Shown here piece by piece: positions 11,641 through 22,051 of a DNA stretch of 64,000 nucleotides. Source of the DNA: Ornithodoros turicata (Eukaryota > Arthropoda > Arachnida > Ixodida > Argasidae); the NCBI RefSeq assembly GCF_037126465.1, contig NC_088205.1, positions 30,921,482 to 30,985,481 of the forward strand. Reading direction: 5' to 3'. The position numbers were made by a program, and so were the translations under genes. Below the pieces are notes generated by a model. It was given only the letters and a program-made list of their open reading frames with translations, did not search any database and was not told the origin of the DNA. The number at the start of each line of letters is the position of its first letter. Positions within the stretch are counted from its first letter, which is position 1.

Positions 11641-12370
11641 GTTGGCACGGCGTCCGTCCTCTTGTGTTCCGTGCTTCGGTGATGTCAATCGGCAGAACAG
11701 TTTGTGATTCTACGCGTGTTGTGCTGTTCCTGGACACGACTGTTATCCCACGTACAGTCTATCAACTACGGAACTGGAATGCTTCGTGGGCTGGTGCGGT
11801 TGGAGCGTGAAGAACGCGTTCGGGCGCCGTCGGATTTTGAGGCCTGACAACAAAGACAGGATTACGATTACGTGCAGGACAAGCGCCTTTTCAGCTCTGC
11901 AAACAACGAAAGAAGATGCTCATTATAAAATCGGCCGGCAAGGTGTCCTCTTGTGTTTCGTGTTTCGGTGATGGCAGAACAGTTTGTAGAAGTGTTCGCT
12001 GGATTTATTCATGCGTCGATGTGATTCAACGTGTGTTGTGCTGTTCCTGGACACGACTATTATCCCACGAACAGTCTATCAACTCCGGAACTGGAATGCT
12101 TCGTGAGTTGGACCGGTTGGAGTGTGAAGAACAAGCGCGGGCCCCGTCGGATTTCGAGAGCTATGTTTCTTTTTGCTTCAAGTTCGAACTTAGTTACAGT
12201 GCGTCAGCAACGCAGTGGACTTTGTATTCACAGTGCACCCATGTACCAGATCTTTGAATCAGTGCTTTGTGTCAAATAAATATTTCTTTTAGCCAAGAGA
12301 AGCTTCAGTTATTTTGAATATCTGGTGACGGCGGTAGGCGTGAAATCCGGTAGAAGTCGATGGTAGCCAG
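11640..12370 (+). repeat. Dispersed repeat with internal duplication
   Basis: Two successive similar segments (about 11660-11850 and 11940-12170) share blocks such as GTGCTGTTCCTGGACACGAC and CAGTCTATCAACT. They are followed by an AATAAA signal at about 12275 and TCTGGTGACGGCGG. Related sequence occurs at about 35900-36161 and 39449-39830, where a later LTR element splits it. The organisation (poly(A) signal near the end, then a conserved tail) would fit an LTR or a non-autonomous retroelement, but ends and duplications were not found. Confidence 0.4.
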
Positions 12371-12399
12371 AACCGGTCGAAAGGCTAGCCAAAGTTAAG

Positions 12400-12540
12400 G
12401 GTCCTGATTGGCCGACAGGCATTGCATAATTTCTACAACGTTGCACTCTCATTGGTCGTGTGCCCAATGTTGTGTGAATTATCTCAAACTATGGGCTCTA
12501 TGGGGAGCTGTTGGAGCCTGGTTTCGCGGCGTCTGCATTC
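12400..12540 (+). repeat. Dispersed repeat containing AACTATGGGCTCTAT
   Basis: The stretch with CCTGATTGGCC, GCCCAATGTTGTGTGAATTA and CTATGGGCTCTATGG matches sequence at about 53920-54220 and again at 54970-55060 (CTGAATTATATCAAGCTATG, GGGCTCT). At least three copies therefore lie in this window. No coding potential was seen. Family unknown. Confidence 0.5.
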
Positions 12541-12854
12541 TCGCAGGCAGCTCTCACAGGGATGAATATGGGACGATTTCCTATTGCTCGCTCCCGGAGG
12601 TCCGGGGGACGACGCATGGATCAACTCATCCCGATGAAGCCGTGAGATGAAAACGGGATGATCTGGGAATCATATGTGTTTGCTGGGGTGTTCTTTATTC
12701 TCTATAGCTCCCCACAAACTATATACTTGCTTAGGCGATGAATATGCGTTATAATCCTTTCTTTATGTAGCTCCCTATCATACTCTATCGATATAGCTTC
12801 CTATCATATCAGCCTATCTATACACCTTCCTAATCCATCTCTACGACCACTACA

Positions 12855-13122
12855 AACCAAGGTCGTGCTGTAGACTGGGAGGTGGTGGGTTCGAATCCTA
12901 CCGCCGGCTGTGCTGTCTGAGGTTTTCCCTGGGTTTTCCGAAGACTTTCCAGACGAATGTCGGCACAGTTCCCCCTGAAGTCGGCCCAGGACGCATACTA
13001 ATCCCTCTGTCCCCCACTCCTTCCTGCTGTCCTCTCTCCGTCTGTCCACATCTGTACGCCGCTCATAGCCACAGTTGCTTCGCGGTGCTAACACGCAATC
13101 AAAAAAAAAAAAAAAAAAAAAA
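12855..13122 (+). mobile_element. tRNA-derived SINE (Ruka-like), 5'-truncated
   Basis: Contains a pol III B box (GGGTTCGAATCC at about 12888), a non-tRNA body (CCGCCGGCTGTGCTG..., GTCGGCACAGTTCC) and a 22-base poly(A) tail at 13101-13122. A perfect 15-bp target duplication TCTACGACCACTACA brackets it (12840-12854 and 13123-13137), which fixes both ends. No A box is visible, so the copy is truncated at the 5' end. The body resembles the tick Ruka SINE. Related pieces lie near 35.54 and 54.0 kb. Confidence 0.85.
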
Positions 13123-13330
13123 TCTACGACCACTACATGATTTACGACCTCCAGACCATGGGAGTACGCGGAAGCAAGCGAGCTTTGATATAAAACAGAT
13201 GGCCCCACGTGTTGGGACATGCATCGTGGCTGCTGAAGCTCGATGACCTCATTTCTTGAAAAACATGATTTACGACCTCCAAACCGCGGAAGCAAGCGGG
13301 CTTTGATATAAAACAGATGGCCCCAAGGGC
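13123..13330 (+). repeat. ~120-bp tandem duplication with TATAAAA
   Basis: Two copies, starting near 13137 and 13264, share CATGATTTACGACCTCCA and GCTTTGATATAAAACAGATG. Each contains a TATAAAA box about 40 bp before a GGCCCCA block. The second copy is followed at 13349 by another TATA-like box (TATTTATAAG). It may be promoter-like material, but no gene start is proven. Confidence 0.5.
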
Positions 13331-13950
13331 ATGCAGCATGGCTGCATGCTTATTTATAAGCCGCAGGAGCGCCTCGGGGGGAACAGTCTGCTTCGAGCCA
13401 CAACTCGCTTCATAAGCAAGTTATTCACCTAATTTGGTGCACGTTTTTTAAAGGTTGCTTTTATTTTCAGTGCCTAGGTGTGTATTCTGCTTTTTTGACC
13501 CTTACGATATTGAAGATGAAGAGCTATCGGAAGACGATTCTCGGGACGGCGCACCTCCTACACTGTCTGCTTATGTGATGTGATCACACCCCGACGTGGA
13601 TATATCCTTCCTGCCCATCTTCGAGACAGTAACAGTGCATTTAGAGGTATCGCCAAAAGGTTCGTGCTACTGGCATCTGTTCACGATCAGGGAGTAGGGG
13701 ATTTGCGACAATATTTAAATTAATCATTTTCATGATATGGTCGCTATATTGAGAGCGTAGAGAATACCCTTTAGGTTTTGCATTAGTTCCGATGTCTTAA
13801 TAATAAAGGAAATTCGGGGGGAGATAATCGCGCACATCGCCCACTTTATGGCTTTGCTCGTGAAGTTCACAGCGCCGGGGCTATCGCAAATACTTTGGTG
13901 GACGTGATTCAGGAGTCCACCGGCGCGTCGAAAATTATCAGCGGGAAGGG
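13331..13950. other. Region upstream of the Polinton polymerase
   Basis: Begins with a TATTTATAAG box (about 13348) and a GC-rich leader. A short acidic open stretch near 13480-13580 reads FFDPYDIEDEELSEDDSRD before a stop. I do not recognise it. The remaining sequence shows no gene, and no Polinton terminal repeat was found. Confidence 0.35.
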
Positions 13951-13954
13951 AGCG

Positions 13955-16900
13955 GGTTCGTGTCCACCGACGTTCAAAGCGTTCAAATGTGTATTTCCGC
14001 AGTGAAACCTAAAAAATTCGGACGCGATGTGGTACTTCCCGCTCATTTGGCTAAACGTAGGAACGTGCAATCGAATATTCATTTACCAGCACGTAAGGAT
14101 GGCGAGTGTTTTAAATACAATACACTCGCCCTCCTCTATCCACAGGAAAGGAATTCGTGGAAAAGAATGTGAAAATTATGTGGCAGGGTACTGTTGGCCT
14201 AGCTGCTTCCCCGTGTCCTACTCTCATCTGGATGAATTCAAAGACAAAAACAAGATATCCGTGAAATCCACGGAGCTAAAAGCTGGAAAGAAGAAGATAT
14301 CCGTGTACGTATACGAGTACGTAGGGAGTGCACGTATCGCGATGCCAAAAACTGGAGTGCGAAAAGAAAATTCATTTGTTGGCTATAGATGAAGATTTTT
14401 TCAGAATCAAGTCCCTCGAGCGGTTACTGATGAGAGACAAGAGGTCTTGCTCGTGCTCTTTTAAGGAAGAAAAGAGCATGGCGAAGCATCGCTGTCTGTG
14501 CGCGGACGTAAACGAAATCCTATTGGAATTTTGTGAACCGGGAAAAATTTTTGTAGAATTTTGTAAAATACAGTACATGCAGCAGTACAACTGTACGTCG
14601 TCGCGTTGGAGACGGAGAGAGTACTCGCGCCCAGTGGTGCTGGCATGCAGCGTCATGTAACCTCGAGCTTCTGCGCCGTGCTCGTGCGCACCTACGACTC
14701 GAAGGTGATGCATATCAGGACGCACCACGGTGAAGATTCCGCGAGGCAGTGCACGAAGGCTTTGATGGAAATGCAGGACGAGATGATCTCCCTGAACGCC
14801 TGCCCCACCGCAATAGTGCTGAATGATGAGCAACGGGCCGAGCACAGAGCTGCCACACACTGCGCGTACTGTAAACGGAAGTTCGCGCAAGATCTACCCC
14901 GTGTCCGACATCATGACCATTCCAAGCATTGTACTGCCGGCGAGACAAATTACATTGAGACGCTGTGCAACCCCTGTAACGTGGTGTGCACGATGAGAGA
15001 AAAATTACCGATCATAGTGCACAACCTGGCCTATGATTTGGCCGGACTCCTGCGGGAATCGCACCTTCTCGGGTGGAAACGACCTCCCTTCATCGTGGCC
15101 AGTTCCATGGAAAAAATTCGATCGTTCGAAATTGGCACCTTCCTATTCAGGGATACCATGCAGTACCTAAATTCGTCGCTGGGAGAGCTAATGGAAACCG
15201 TCAAATCCATGGGGGCGCAGAGGCGTTCCAATGCCTGAAGCAGGTATTTGGAGACGACTACGAAATTTTACTCTGTAAAGGTGTTTTCCCGTACAGCCAC
15301 ATTAGCTCTTTCGCGGTGTACGATAAATTGGTTCTGCCCGCAAAATTCGTCTTCTGAAACGATCTGACTGGAGAGGATATAAGCTGGAGCTAGTACACGC
15401 TGCACGTATTTGAACGTTTTGGATGCTCGAATCTGAGGGATTATAAGGCGTTGTACCTGAAAACCGATGCCCTATTACATGCTGACGTAATGCAGCACTT
15501 CGACGCCTGTGCTATGATGCGCGCAGATTGGAATTGCTTCATTGCGTTGCTCATTGCGTTTCTCTTGATCATTGACGAGGACATGTACAGAACCATTGAA
15601 TGGGGTGTTAGGCTCTGTCAGGCGAGCAGGCGTCACTTACAGGCTAACAACCCTCTGTGCAGTGGCTATGATCTCGACAAAGAGGAGGTGTACCATATTG
15701 TACATAGATTGCAACAATCTACGGACTCAGTTTGATAAAACACTTCCCCGTCAGTGATTTCGAATGGGTCGAGGATTTTAGCTCCGTGAATTTTATGCGT
15801 TCCCCACGGGTTAGGACGTGGGGTACGTGTACGTGAGCGAGTTGGAGTATCGAAAATCTATCCACGCGCTCACGTGGTACTTCACCCTGCCTCATGACAA
15901 GGCGGTCGTCCCGAAGGGATGGCTCTCGCCGTTCCAACGAGGGCCCCTCGAAGTATTAATGTATCAGCCCGCGAACAGCACAAAGCTGCTGCTCACGTGC
16001 AATGACAAGGTCGAGTACATCGTTCATTACGCGCTGCTCGTACTCTATTGTAGATTGGGCATGAGGGTGAGGAAAATTGACCCAATTCTAAAATTTTGTC
16101 ACGCACCATTCCGGAGTTCCTACATTGAGGACAATGTTGCCAGACGCGTTGCCTCGGGCACGACGTTCAAAACCCCAAATAATGCGGTCTTCGGAAGAAC
16201 GCTGCTAAACAAATTTAATATGCGAGATATTCGAGTAGCCTTCGATGAGGAGATGGCGAGTCGTCTCGGCAGTAGGGTGGAATGCGTGAGAAAGGAAATT
16301 ATGTCCCCCGATTACGTCATGTACAAAATGCGCAAAAGAAAACTGCAATGCGATTTCCCCCTGCCGATTGGCTTTAGGATTTTAGAACTGAGTAAATTAG
16401 CCATGTACTTGTTCTACTACGAAACACTGCTGAGTAAGCTCACTCATCTGGTGATTACCTGCTACTTTGACACAAATTCTCTGATCCTCGGCCTATTCTG
16501 CAAGCACTACGAAGATCAGTTATGTGCGATCGCCGACGACCATTTAGATTTGTCTTCCTTCGATCAGAATCATCCACTGTACAGTGAGAGGAATCACGGT
16601 AGGCTTGGCGCGTTCAAAAGTGAAACTGGTAGCGTACCCATAGAGGAAGTAATATGCTTGAACGCCAAAATGTACTCCATCAAATTAGCCTGGGGAAAAC
16701 AAATTGCAAGAGCTAAAGGGGTCAAAAAGAACATAGTGCGCAAACACCTCCTCTGTGATACGAACAACGATACCCTATTCAAGCACACTAGCGTATCGCA
16801 TGAACAGGTGTCAGTAGTGGGAAAGAAACAGTACATGTACACCATCAGAAATGTGAAAAGAAGTCTGATGGTGTACGATGACAAACGATACCTCCACAAT

Positions 16901-16968
16901 GACGTCGATTCCTACCCGTACGGAAGCTGCGAATGTGGTAAGCTCGAGTGGATGACGTAGATAGCGGG
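13955..16968 (+). pseudogene. Polinton protein-primed DNA polymerase B
   Basis: About 3 kb reading through several frames in the order of a Polinton/Maverick pPolB. The N-terminal part runs from CFKYNTLALL to DEFKDKNKISVKST. A cysteine-rich segment CAYCKRKF...VRHHDHSKHC lies at about 14860-14940, and the KGVFPYSHISSF and LYLKTDALLHADV blocks at 15270-15490. Motif A YIDCNN is at 15701-15718 with a one-base frame change directly after it, then KGWLSPFQ, motif B NNAVFGRT (about 16178-16201) and motif C YFDTNS at 16463-16480. Family members have YxDTDS, so the second catalytic Asp is Asn here. The last 380 codons (15818-16960) are one open frame. Frameshifts and the Asn make it a pseudogene. Confidence 0.85.
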
Positions 16969-16998
16969 ATTTCACCATGCGTTCTTTCCCCCCTCAGA

Positions 16999-17453
16999 TA
17001 ATGCAGAGGATGAGAAGTGACTACGTCACTGGAAGGATGTGGGTACTTCGTCCGCTTCTCGCTCGTCTGGTGCACGCTGGTGCTGGACCCCGGCAACTCT
17101 ACTGCGAGCATCAAGCTGGAGAAGGATAGCACACCTATGCGCACGAATGCCTTAGCGATATCTTGGCCACGAGAGAGTGGCACGTGGTACCTATGCGCTC
17201 CGGCATTAACCTGGACAGGAACGCTACTCGATCGCTGCACACGTGCCTTCAATCGCTGGGTTTGAGTGACGGCTACGACGATATCCAGTGCACGTGGAAG
17301 TGTCAACTCATGGAGGATGAAATTTTTCTTAGGCGCTGTCCCAGAGACGTCCACATGATCCGTCACTTCCGAGGAACCACACCCAGCATCAAAAGAATCA
17401 ATCTTTCCAAGACTGCCATGATTTTCCCCAAACATGAACTCAATAAACGTTGA
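16999..17453 (+). pseudogene. Small gene behind Polinton polymerase, unrecognised
   Basis: Starting at ATG 17001, about 150 codons run to a stop at 17451-17453, with one in-frame TAG near 17126. The AATAAA of ACTCAATAAACG overlaps the stop region. The second half is cysteine-containing and well formed (HVVPMRSGINLDRN..., CLQSLGLSDGYDDIQCTWKC). It follows the polymerase by about 40 bp on the same strand, so it was probably part of the same Polinton. I do not recognise the product. A long antisense frame over this region is treated as a shadow. Confidence 0.45.
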
Positions 17454-17496
17454 AATGTATTTCTTTTGTCTGTCTAAGATAGCACCACAGCAGGGC

Positions 17497-18520
17497 TGTT
17501 GGGGTGGCCAATCAGCTGGCTTAGAAGGAGCCAATCAGTGCAAAGTGGAACCGACCAATCGGAGGAGGGGGTATTGGCAGGATAGGCTCGCCGTTGTTGG
17601 CCACACAGAAGTGGGCGTCGTCACGACTATAGCCAAAAAAAAAGAAACAAGAAGAACGCAAAGCAAAACAAAACACAAAGGAAGGACGGACGGATGGAGG
17701 ATAGAGGAGGTTGAAGGATTGGGATGCGGTGAGGTGCACGAGTTCATCGGGGAGAGTAGAGTATTAGATGGGTCAATGAGCAAGGCCTGTCTTCAGCAGG
17801 AAGAGAATGTGGTTTCTTGCTTTGGTGGAATGTTCGGCAGAAGAACCAGCGGGGTAGAGGATGTCCGCTAGTGTGCCCAAGGTGGAGCGAGAGAGATGGG
17901 CTTCGCGCGCAGAATGGTGTACTCGGCAGTCTCGCAGGATGCGTTCGATTGTTTCGGGTTGTTGACAGTGGCCACAGCTGGTGTCACCCCTGGAGCCGAT
18001 TTTGAACAGCTGAGAGTTGGTGAACGCACACCCAGTGCGTAGCCTATGGAGCATGGTCTGGATGCTTCGAGGAAGATTTTTCATGTCGACCAATCGGCGA
18101 TCAGTAGGGAGCAGTATGCCAACCAATTAGTGGGCTTAGAATGGACCAATCAACGTGCGAGGGGCGGAGCCAAGCTAGCTAATTAGCATAAAGAGGCGGA
18201 GCCACGATCAGTAAGCTTAGCGTGGACCAATCGATGGTGGAGACGACTCATTAGCATAAAGGGGCGGATTTGCAGTGGACCAATCAGCGTGACGAGGGCG
18301 TAGACAAGCCAGCTCATTAGCATAACAGGTGGAGCTATGGCCAACCAATCAGTGATCAGTAGGTTTGGAGCAGACCAATTAGCGCGAAGTGGGCGGAGCC
18401 AAAAAGGGGGCATGTGCATCAAAGTGGAGCCACCAATCAGAGGGCTTAGAACTGGCTCGTGTTGGATTAGAATTGGCTACTGTTGCATCAGAATTGGCTT
18501 CTATTGGATTAGAAAAAGGA
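17497..18520 (+). repeat. Degenerate CCAAT / GC-box tandem array
   Basis: Outside the LINE insertion (17563-18086), the sequence is a loose repeat of about 60-75 bp built from GGACCAATCAGCG, GGGCGGAGCC and CTCATTAGCATAA. TTAGCATAA occurs near 18183, 18251 and 18317. At the 3' end the motif turns to ATTGG forms (GAATTGGCT, about 18470-18510). It mixes CCAAT boxes and GGGCGG boxes at regular spacing. It could be a diverged satellite or promoter-derived repeat. No gene start follows directly. Confidence 0.6.
17563..18086 (-). mobile_element. 5'-truncated LINE 3' end with 11-bp duplication
   Basis: Flanked by the exact 11-bp direct repeat CGACCAATCGG (17552-17562 and 18087-18097), so this is one short insertion in minus orientation. 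The minus frame ends a LINE ORF2: the LPRSIQTMLHRLRTGC block, then a zinc-knuckle-like CGHC...H..C region (CGHCQQPETIERILRDC). The 3' UTR contains GTCGTGACG...GGCC.ACAACGGC.AGCC, which matches the tail of the SINE near 54.08-54.12 kb. It was inserted into the CCAAT array. Confidence 0.85.
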
Positions 18521-19440
18521 CGTTCTTATAGCGGTCCCCGTCATACTACTCACAGCATTTGTCAATGCAATAGTGGGCTGCAATGATCATGCTGTCTCAC
18601 CTCAGGGGTGTCATGCTCCGCTGAGGAAGTTAACTGTAAACATGAAAGCAGATGAGCGAAGAGAAAAGAACGGATACACATCCTCAATATATTACATAAA
18701 TATCCTGTTAAAATATGGTTTCTAAGATTATGTTAAACGAAGTCTATTTTTATGAACAGTGCACCACCTGAGTTTGTTGACTAGATTCGGTAACTCCTAT
18801 TTTGTCTTCTTTTACTTTTTTTTTACTCTCCCTCCCTCTCCCTCTCGTGAGCCGTAAGCGGCCGCAAGGTTCCAAATCACGCAGATGAGAATTAACCCAT
18901 TTACACAATCCTGAAATCTGTGATAGCATTTGGACCACACGGACTGAGAGATCTTTGTTCGCCCCAATAACGAAAAGTACTCACACTTTTGCTACAAACA
19001 CGAATGTCCGCTACAAACACGAGCAGTCGATGGCACCACACCGTCTTTCCAGTCCGACGGTCCGATTGCTTCGTGGCATCAAAAGCTGTCCGTCTCGTCA
19101 CTGGGAAGCATATGATATTAGATTCCCGGCGAATATTGACGTGAATTAGGGCAACCAACCATCCAACATCGTCTGGGCACGTCGGTGAAAACCACAGGAT
19201 GCGAGTGCGATCGACTGCGACCATCGCGCGGCATCATAGAGACTTCCACTCCCGATGAACGCATACGCGGGATCCTACGGCGCATGCTCCTGGTGGGACC
19301 AGAGCACATCACGATGACGTGTCGCGGACCCGGCCGTGGTCCCGTCAAGTTGCTCGCTGTGTCTCCGCGCGGCAGCTCGCCAAGGCGCGGCGCCAGCTGT
19401 ACTCCCTTCGCCGCTCCGTTTCAATTCGCTCTCGAGAATA
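18521..19440. other. No recognised gene
   Basis: Contains a CCCT-rich simple tract (about 18825-18846) and GC-rich sequence at 19140-19440 with frames open on both strands but no family motif. Confidence 0.35.
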
Positions 19441-19536
19441 CTCCTCACATGACGAAGATAAAATTTTGATTCCAGACTCAGAAAAAAAAAGTTTTCTTTC
19501 TGATGAAAACGAGAAAAAAATCATTTCATAGTCCCT
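19441..19536. mobile_element. Right end of a second TTAA-type element
   Basis: The sequence ...TCATTTCATAGTCCCT stops at a TTAA (19537-19540) that lies at a conserved TTAACG position of the adjoining ~270-bp repeat. Reverse-complemented, the end reads TTAA-AGGGACTATGAAATGA, sharing AGGGAC with the element at 19913-23746 but differing after that. The left end was not found, so the length is unknown. Confidence 0.5.
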
Positions 19537-19912
19537 TTAACGCAAATCTGCAGTACCTGCTTTTGTCTGGATTGCCGTAGACTGCCGTGTATTCCAGGAA
19601 GAGAGCAGAAACCCGGAATTTCCCTCGTTGGCGTGGGGCAAGAACCTAGACTTTCCCTCCAAATGAGGTCCAGTAATATTGAGTTTCCCTCCACAAGAGC
19701 AAGCTGTAAAACCTCCAGTGATGAGGCATGCAGCAGTACGCCCATTATTAAAGACATAGGCCTGCATGCCCTTAGTCGACGGCTGTACGCCCCGATTGTG
19801 GGTTTATACGTCCTTGACGCAAATCTGCCGTACCTGCTTTTTTTTGATTGCCGTAGACTGCCGTTGCTCCCAGAAAGAGGAGCAGGAAGGAACCCAGAAT
19901 TTACCTCCTTAA
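19537..19912 (+). repeat. ~270-bp tandem repeat array, left part
   Basis: One unit and part of a second, starting TTAACGCAAATCTGC (19537) and TTGACGCAAATCTGC (near 19809), period about 275 bp. Each unit contains GAACCTAGACTTTCCCTCC-, GCATGCAGCAGTA- and AGGCCTGCATG-type blocks. The second unit is interrupted at a TTAA by the element at 19913-23746 and resumes at 23751. Confidence 0.85.
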
Positions 19913-20254
19913 AGGGATAGTCGCATCCGGAAGCGTGTTCCGGAACTATTATGGTCATGTTCCCTGTCGTTCATAATGTACGCCGGCAAATTTTCTCCGC
20001 ACAAATCCACTTGGTTGACTCAGAAACGATATTTAAATGTTCGCGCTTCTTGCGCGCACGGCAATCCCCGCAAGGCGCCGACACTGGATGACGTCACCCG
20101 GATAAACCAACCATCAGGAGGCGCTCCTTCCCGTCGCAGATTCTGTGTGTGTCTGAGCGTGCGTCTGACCCTTTTTCTTGTTGTCTTGTCGCGTTTGCTT
20201 TGAAGTACTTTGAACTACGGCGTGTGGCCTAGGATTTCACGCCGTGGACGTGTG

Positions 20255-21404
20255 ATGTCACAGCCAGGAAACCGGTGCTACGTGCTCGGGTGCAGAAAGA
20301 CTTATAACGCGAATCCCGAGCTTACATTTCACCGACCTCGCAATGGCGAAACGAAACGAAAGTGGGAGGCAGCGATCGCCAGCCACTACTATGGTGTGGC
20401 CCAAGGATTGAATGTTTCACGCGTCTGTTCCTGTCATTTCGCCGCCGACGACGCCTATTTTGGTGAAGATGTATCGCAAGTTCGGCTCGGGCTACGGCAG
20501 AAACAGAAGCGGCTGAAGATTGACGCCGTGCCTACCACATTCGATCAGGAACAAGGGCGGGAACCAGTAACGGAGGTAAGTGACAATCTTGCGTGGTCAC
20601 AGCTACGCTGCGATGAAAAATATCAGTTGTCACAGTAAACATCATCGCGAACACCTGGCCACGCCGCCGATTCTAACGTCACAGTCACAGCGGCTACTAA
20701 TGTACACAAATTATTACAATGATTGCAGCATCCTGACGCAATAGTACGCGTACTCTAGAGAAAAAAGATTGATGTGTTGTTGCTGTGCTAATTGTCGCCA
20801 GTATTATGCAGGAGTAACGTAACACTCCCACAAGACAGCGTTATTCTAATGTTATTGCAGCTAGTGGATGTTTCTACAGTTCATAGTGTAAGCATGATGG
20901 CAGCATTCAGGGATGTGAAAACATTGCAATCTGTGTTTGGCTACGTCCGAGACACTTGCATCAGTATTCTACTGCAGCCTTGTTGCTAATTTCTGGCTCT
21001 ATTTCAGGCGGCAGCAAGCACGTCAACGGAATCAACTGGATTTGGTATGTTTTGTCAAGCCACGAAAATATTGCAATTCTTTTTGCACGTCCCACAAAAT
21101 AATGGATATGTACGAGCCCTGAAAATTGTCGAGTTCTGTGAAAGGAATCTTGTGTGATGCGGCTGCCAGCGTTTATAACGTAATGTCGACAGGAAAATAA
21201 CTGTGCCAGTGAAATAGGGACCGCAAAGGGGAAGATTTATTTGCATAGTCATTTTCATGTTTGTTATTCTACCCGCTAGGCCCTCAATGTATTCTTTTGA
21301 GTGTTAACACTCAAGGCCATATTTCAGATGTGGAGGTCATGGCTGAAGCAAGTGCTGGGGACCCACTTCACGGCATATCTCACAAGGGGGTTGTCATCCC
21401 CTGA
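20255..21404 (+). CDS. THAP-domain protein, four exons
   Basis: ATG at 20255 opens a THAP domain: zinc ligands C..C in CYVLGC and C..H in VCSCHF, conserved W in KRKWEAAI, and the closing AVPT motif in LKIDAVPTTF. THAP domains bind DNA and occur in P-element and Kolobok-type transposases. Splice sites fit in frame: exon 1 20255-20575 (GAG|GTAAGT), exon 2 20861-20887 (donor GTAAGC), exon 3 21008-21044 (donor GTATGT), exon 4 21328 to the TGA at 21402-21404. The sum is 462 nt, giving 153 residues. The protein is only a THAP domain plus a short acidic, Ser/Thr-rich tail, with no catalytic part. An AATAAA follows at about 21561. The frame start at 20210 is TTG and is not used. It could regulate or target the element's transposase. 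Confidence 0.75.
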
Positions 21405-21563
21405 TTCCAGGAAGAGGAAAACAATGGACACAGACTTGCATAGCGTATTAGTACACCAGATATGGATCTCCCAACATGAACCCTCCTAACATCCCTGTGG
21501 CAGCATACCTGTAACCACCCAGACTTCACACCGCATTAATTTAGAACCACAGCACAACATAAT

Positions 21564-21626
21564 AAAATAGCTTAGGTTTATTTGCCTCCCATACATAATG
21601 GGAGGCAAATAAACCTAAGCTATTTT
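21564..21626. terminator. Perfect 28-bp palindrome, likely shared 3' end
   Basis: 21564-21591 and 21599-21626 are exact reverse complements with a 7-base loop. Both arms contain AATAAA when read on the proper strand (AAATAAACCTAAG), so each of the two convergent genes meets a poly(A) signal within a hairpin. It lies between the THAP stop (21404) and the P2X7-like stop (22052). Function is inferred from position. It could also be an end-to-end footprint of a small MITE. Confidence 0.55.
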
Positions 21627-22051
21627 GTTATTCCCACTCCGTCATACTCCACTGTACAATAAATCGATACAATTATAGGGTCATTCTTTATTCCCGTCAC
21701 TACACCCACCTCTGCACTAACTTAGTGCAGTACAGTCTGGATTTGATGCCAGAGCTAATACCGCCACGTGTAGTAGTTTTTGCTGTACAGACGGGTAGAC
21801 AGTCTGTTGACTGCAACTGGAGATACAGAGTGACAAGACAAAACATCCCCCACACTGCAATGACGAAAAGACCACAGCTATAGTATCCTCGAAAACCTCT
21901 GATGGGAGGCAAGGGGGATGACCAAGGGCTCACTTACACGAAGTGTGCCTATGTCAGCAAAATTTTTGTCTTGCCGCTACATGTCTCCAGTTCCAGCCAT
22001 CAGTATGCACCAGCTTGTCTCTCTTGCCAAGACACCCTTGTTTCGATGGTC

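Noticed and set aside
12880..12910. tRNA gene suggested by B-box sequence
   Set aside because: No cloverleaf or A box. The B box belongs to a tRNA-derived SINE. The same applies near 35.59 and 59.91 kb.
12804..13295. 163-codon minus frame
   Set aside because: It is antisense to a SINE with poly(A) and runs through the A-tract as poly-Phe.
16845..17534. 229-codon minus frame
   Set aside because: It overlaps the polymerase end and the following small gene in antisense, with no motif. Judged a shadow.
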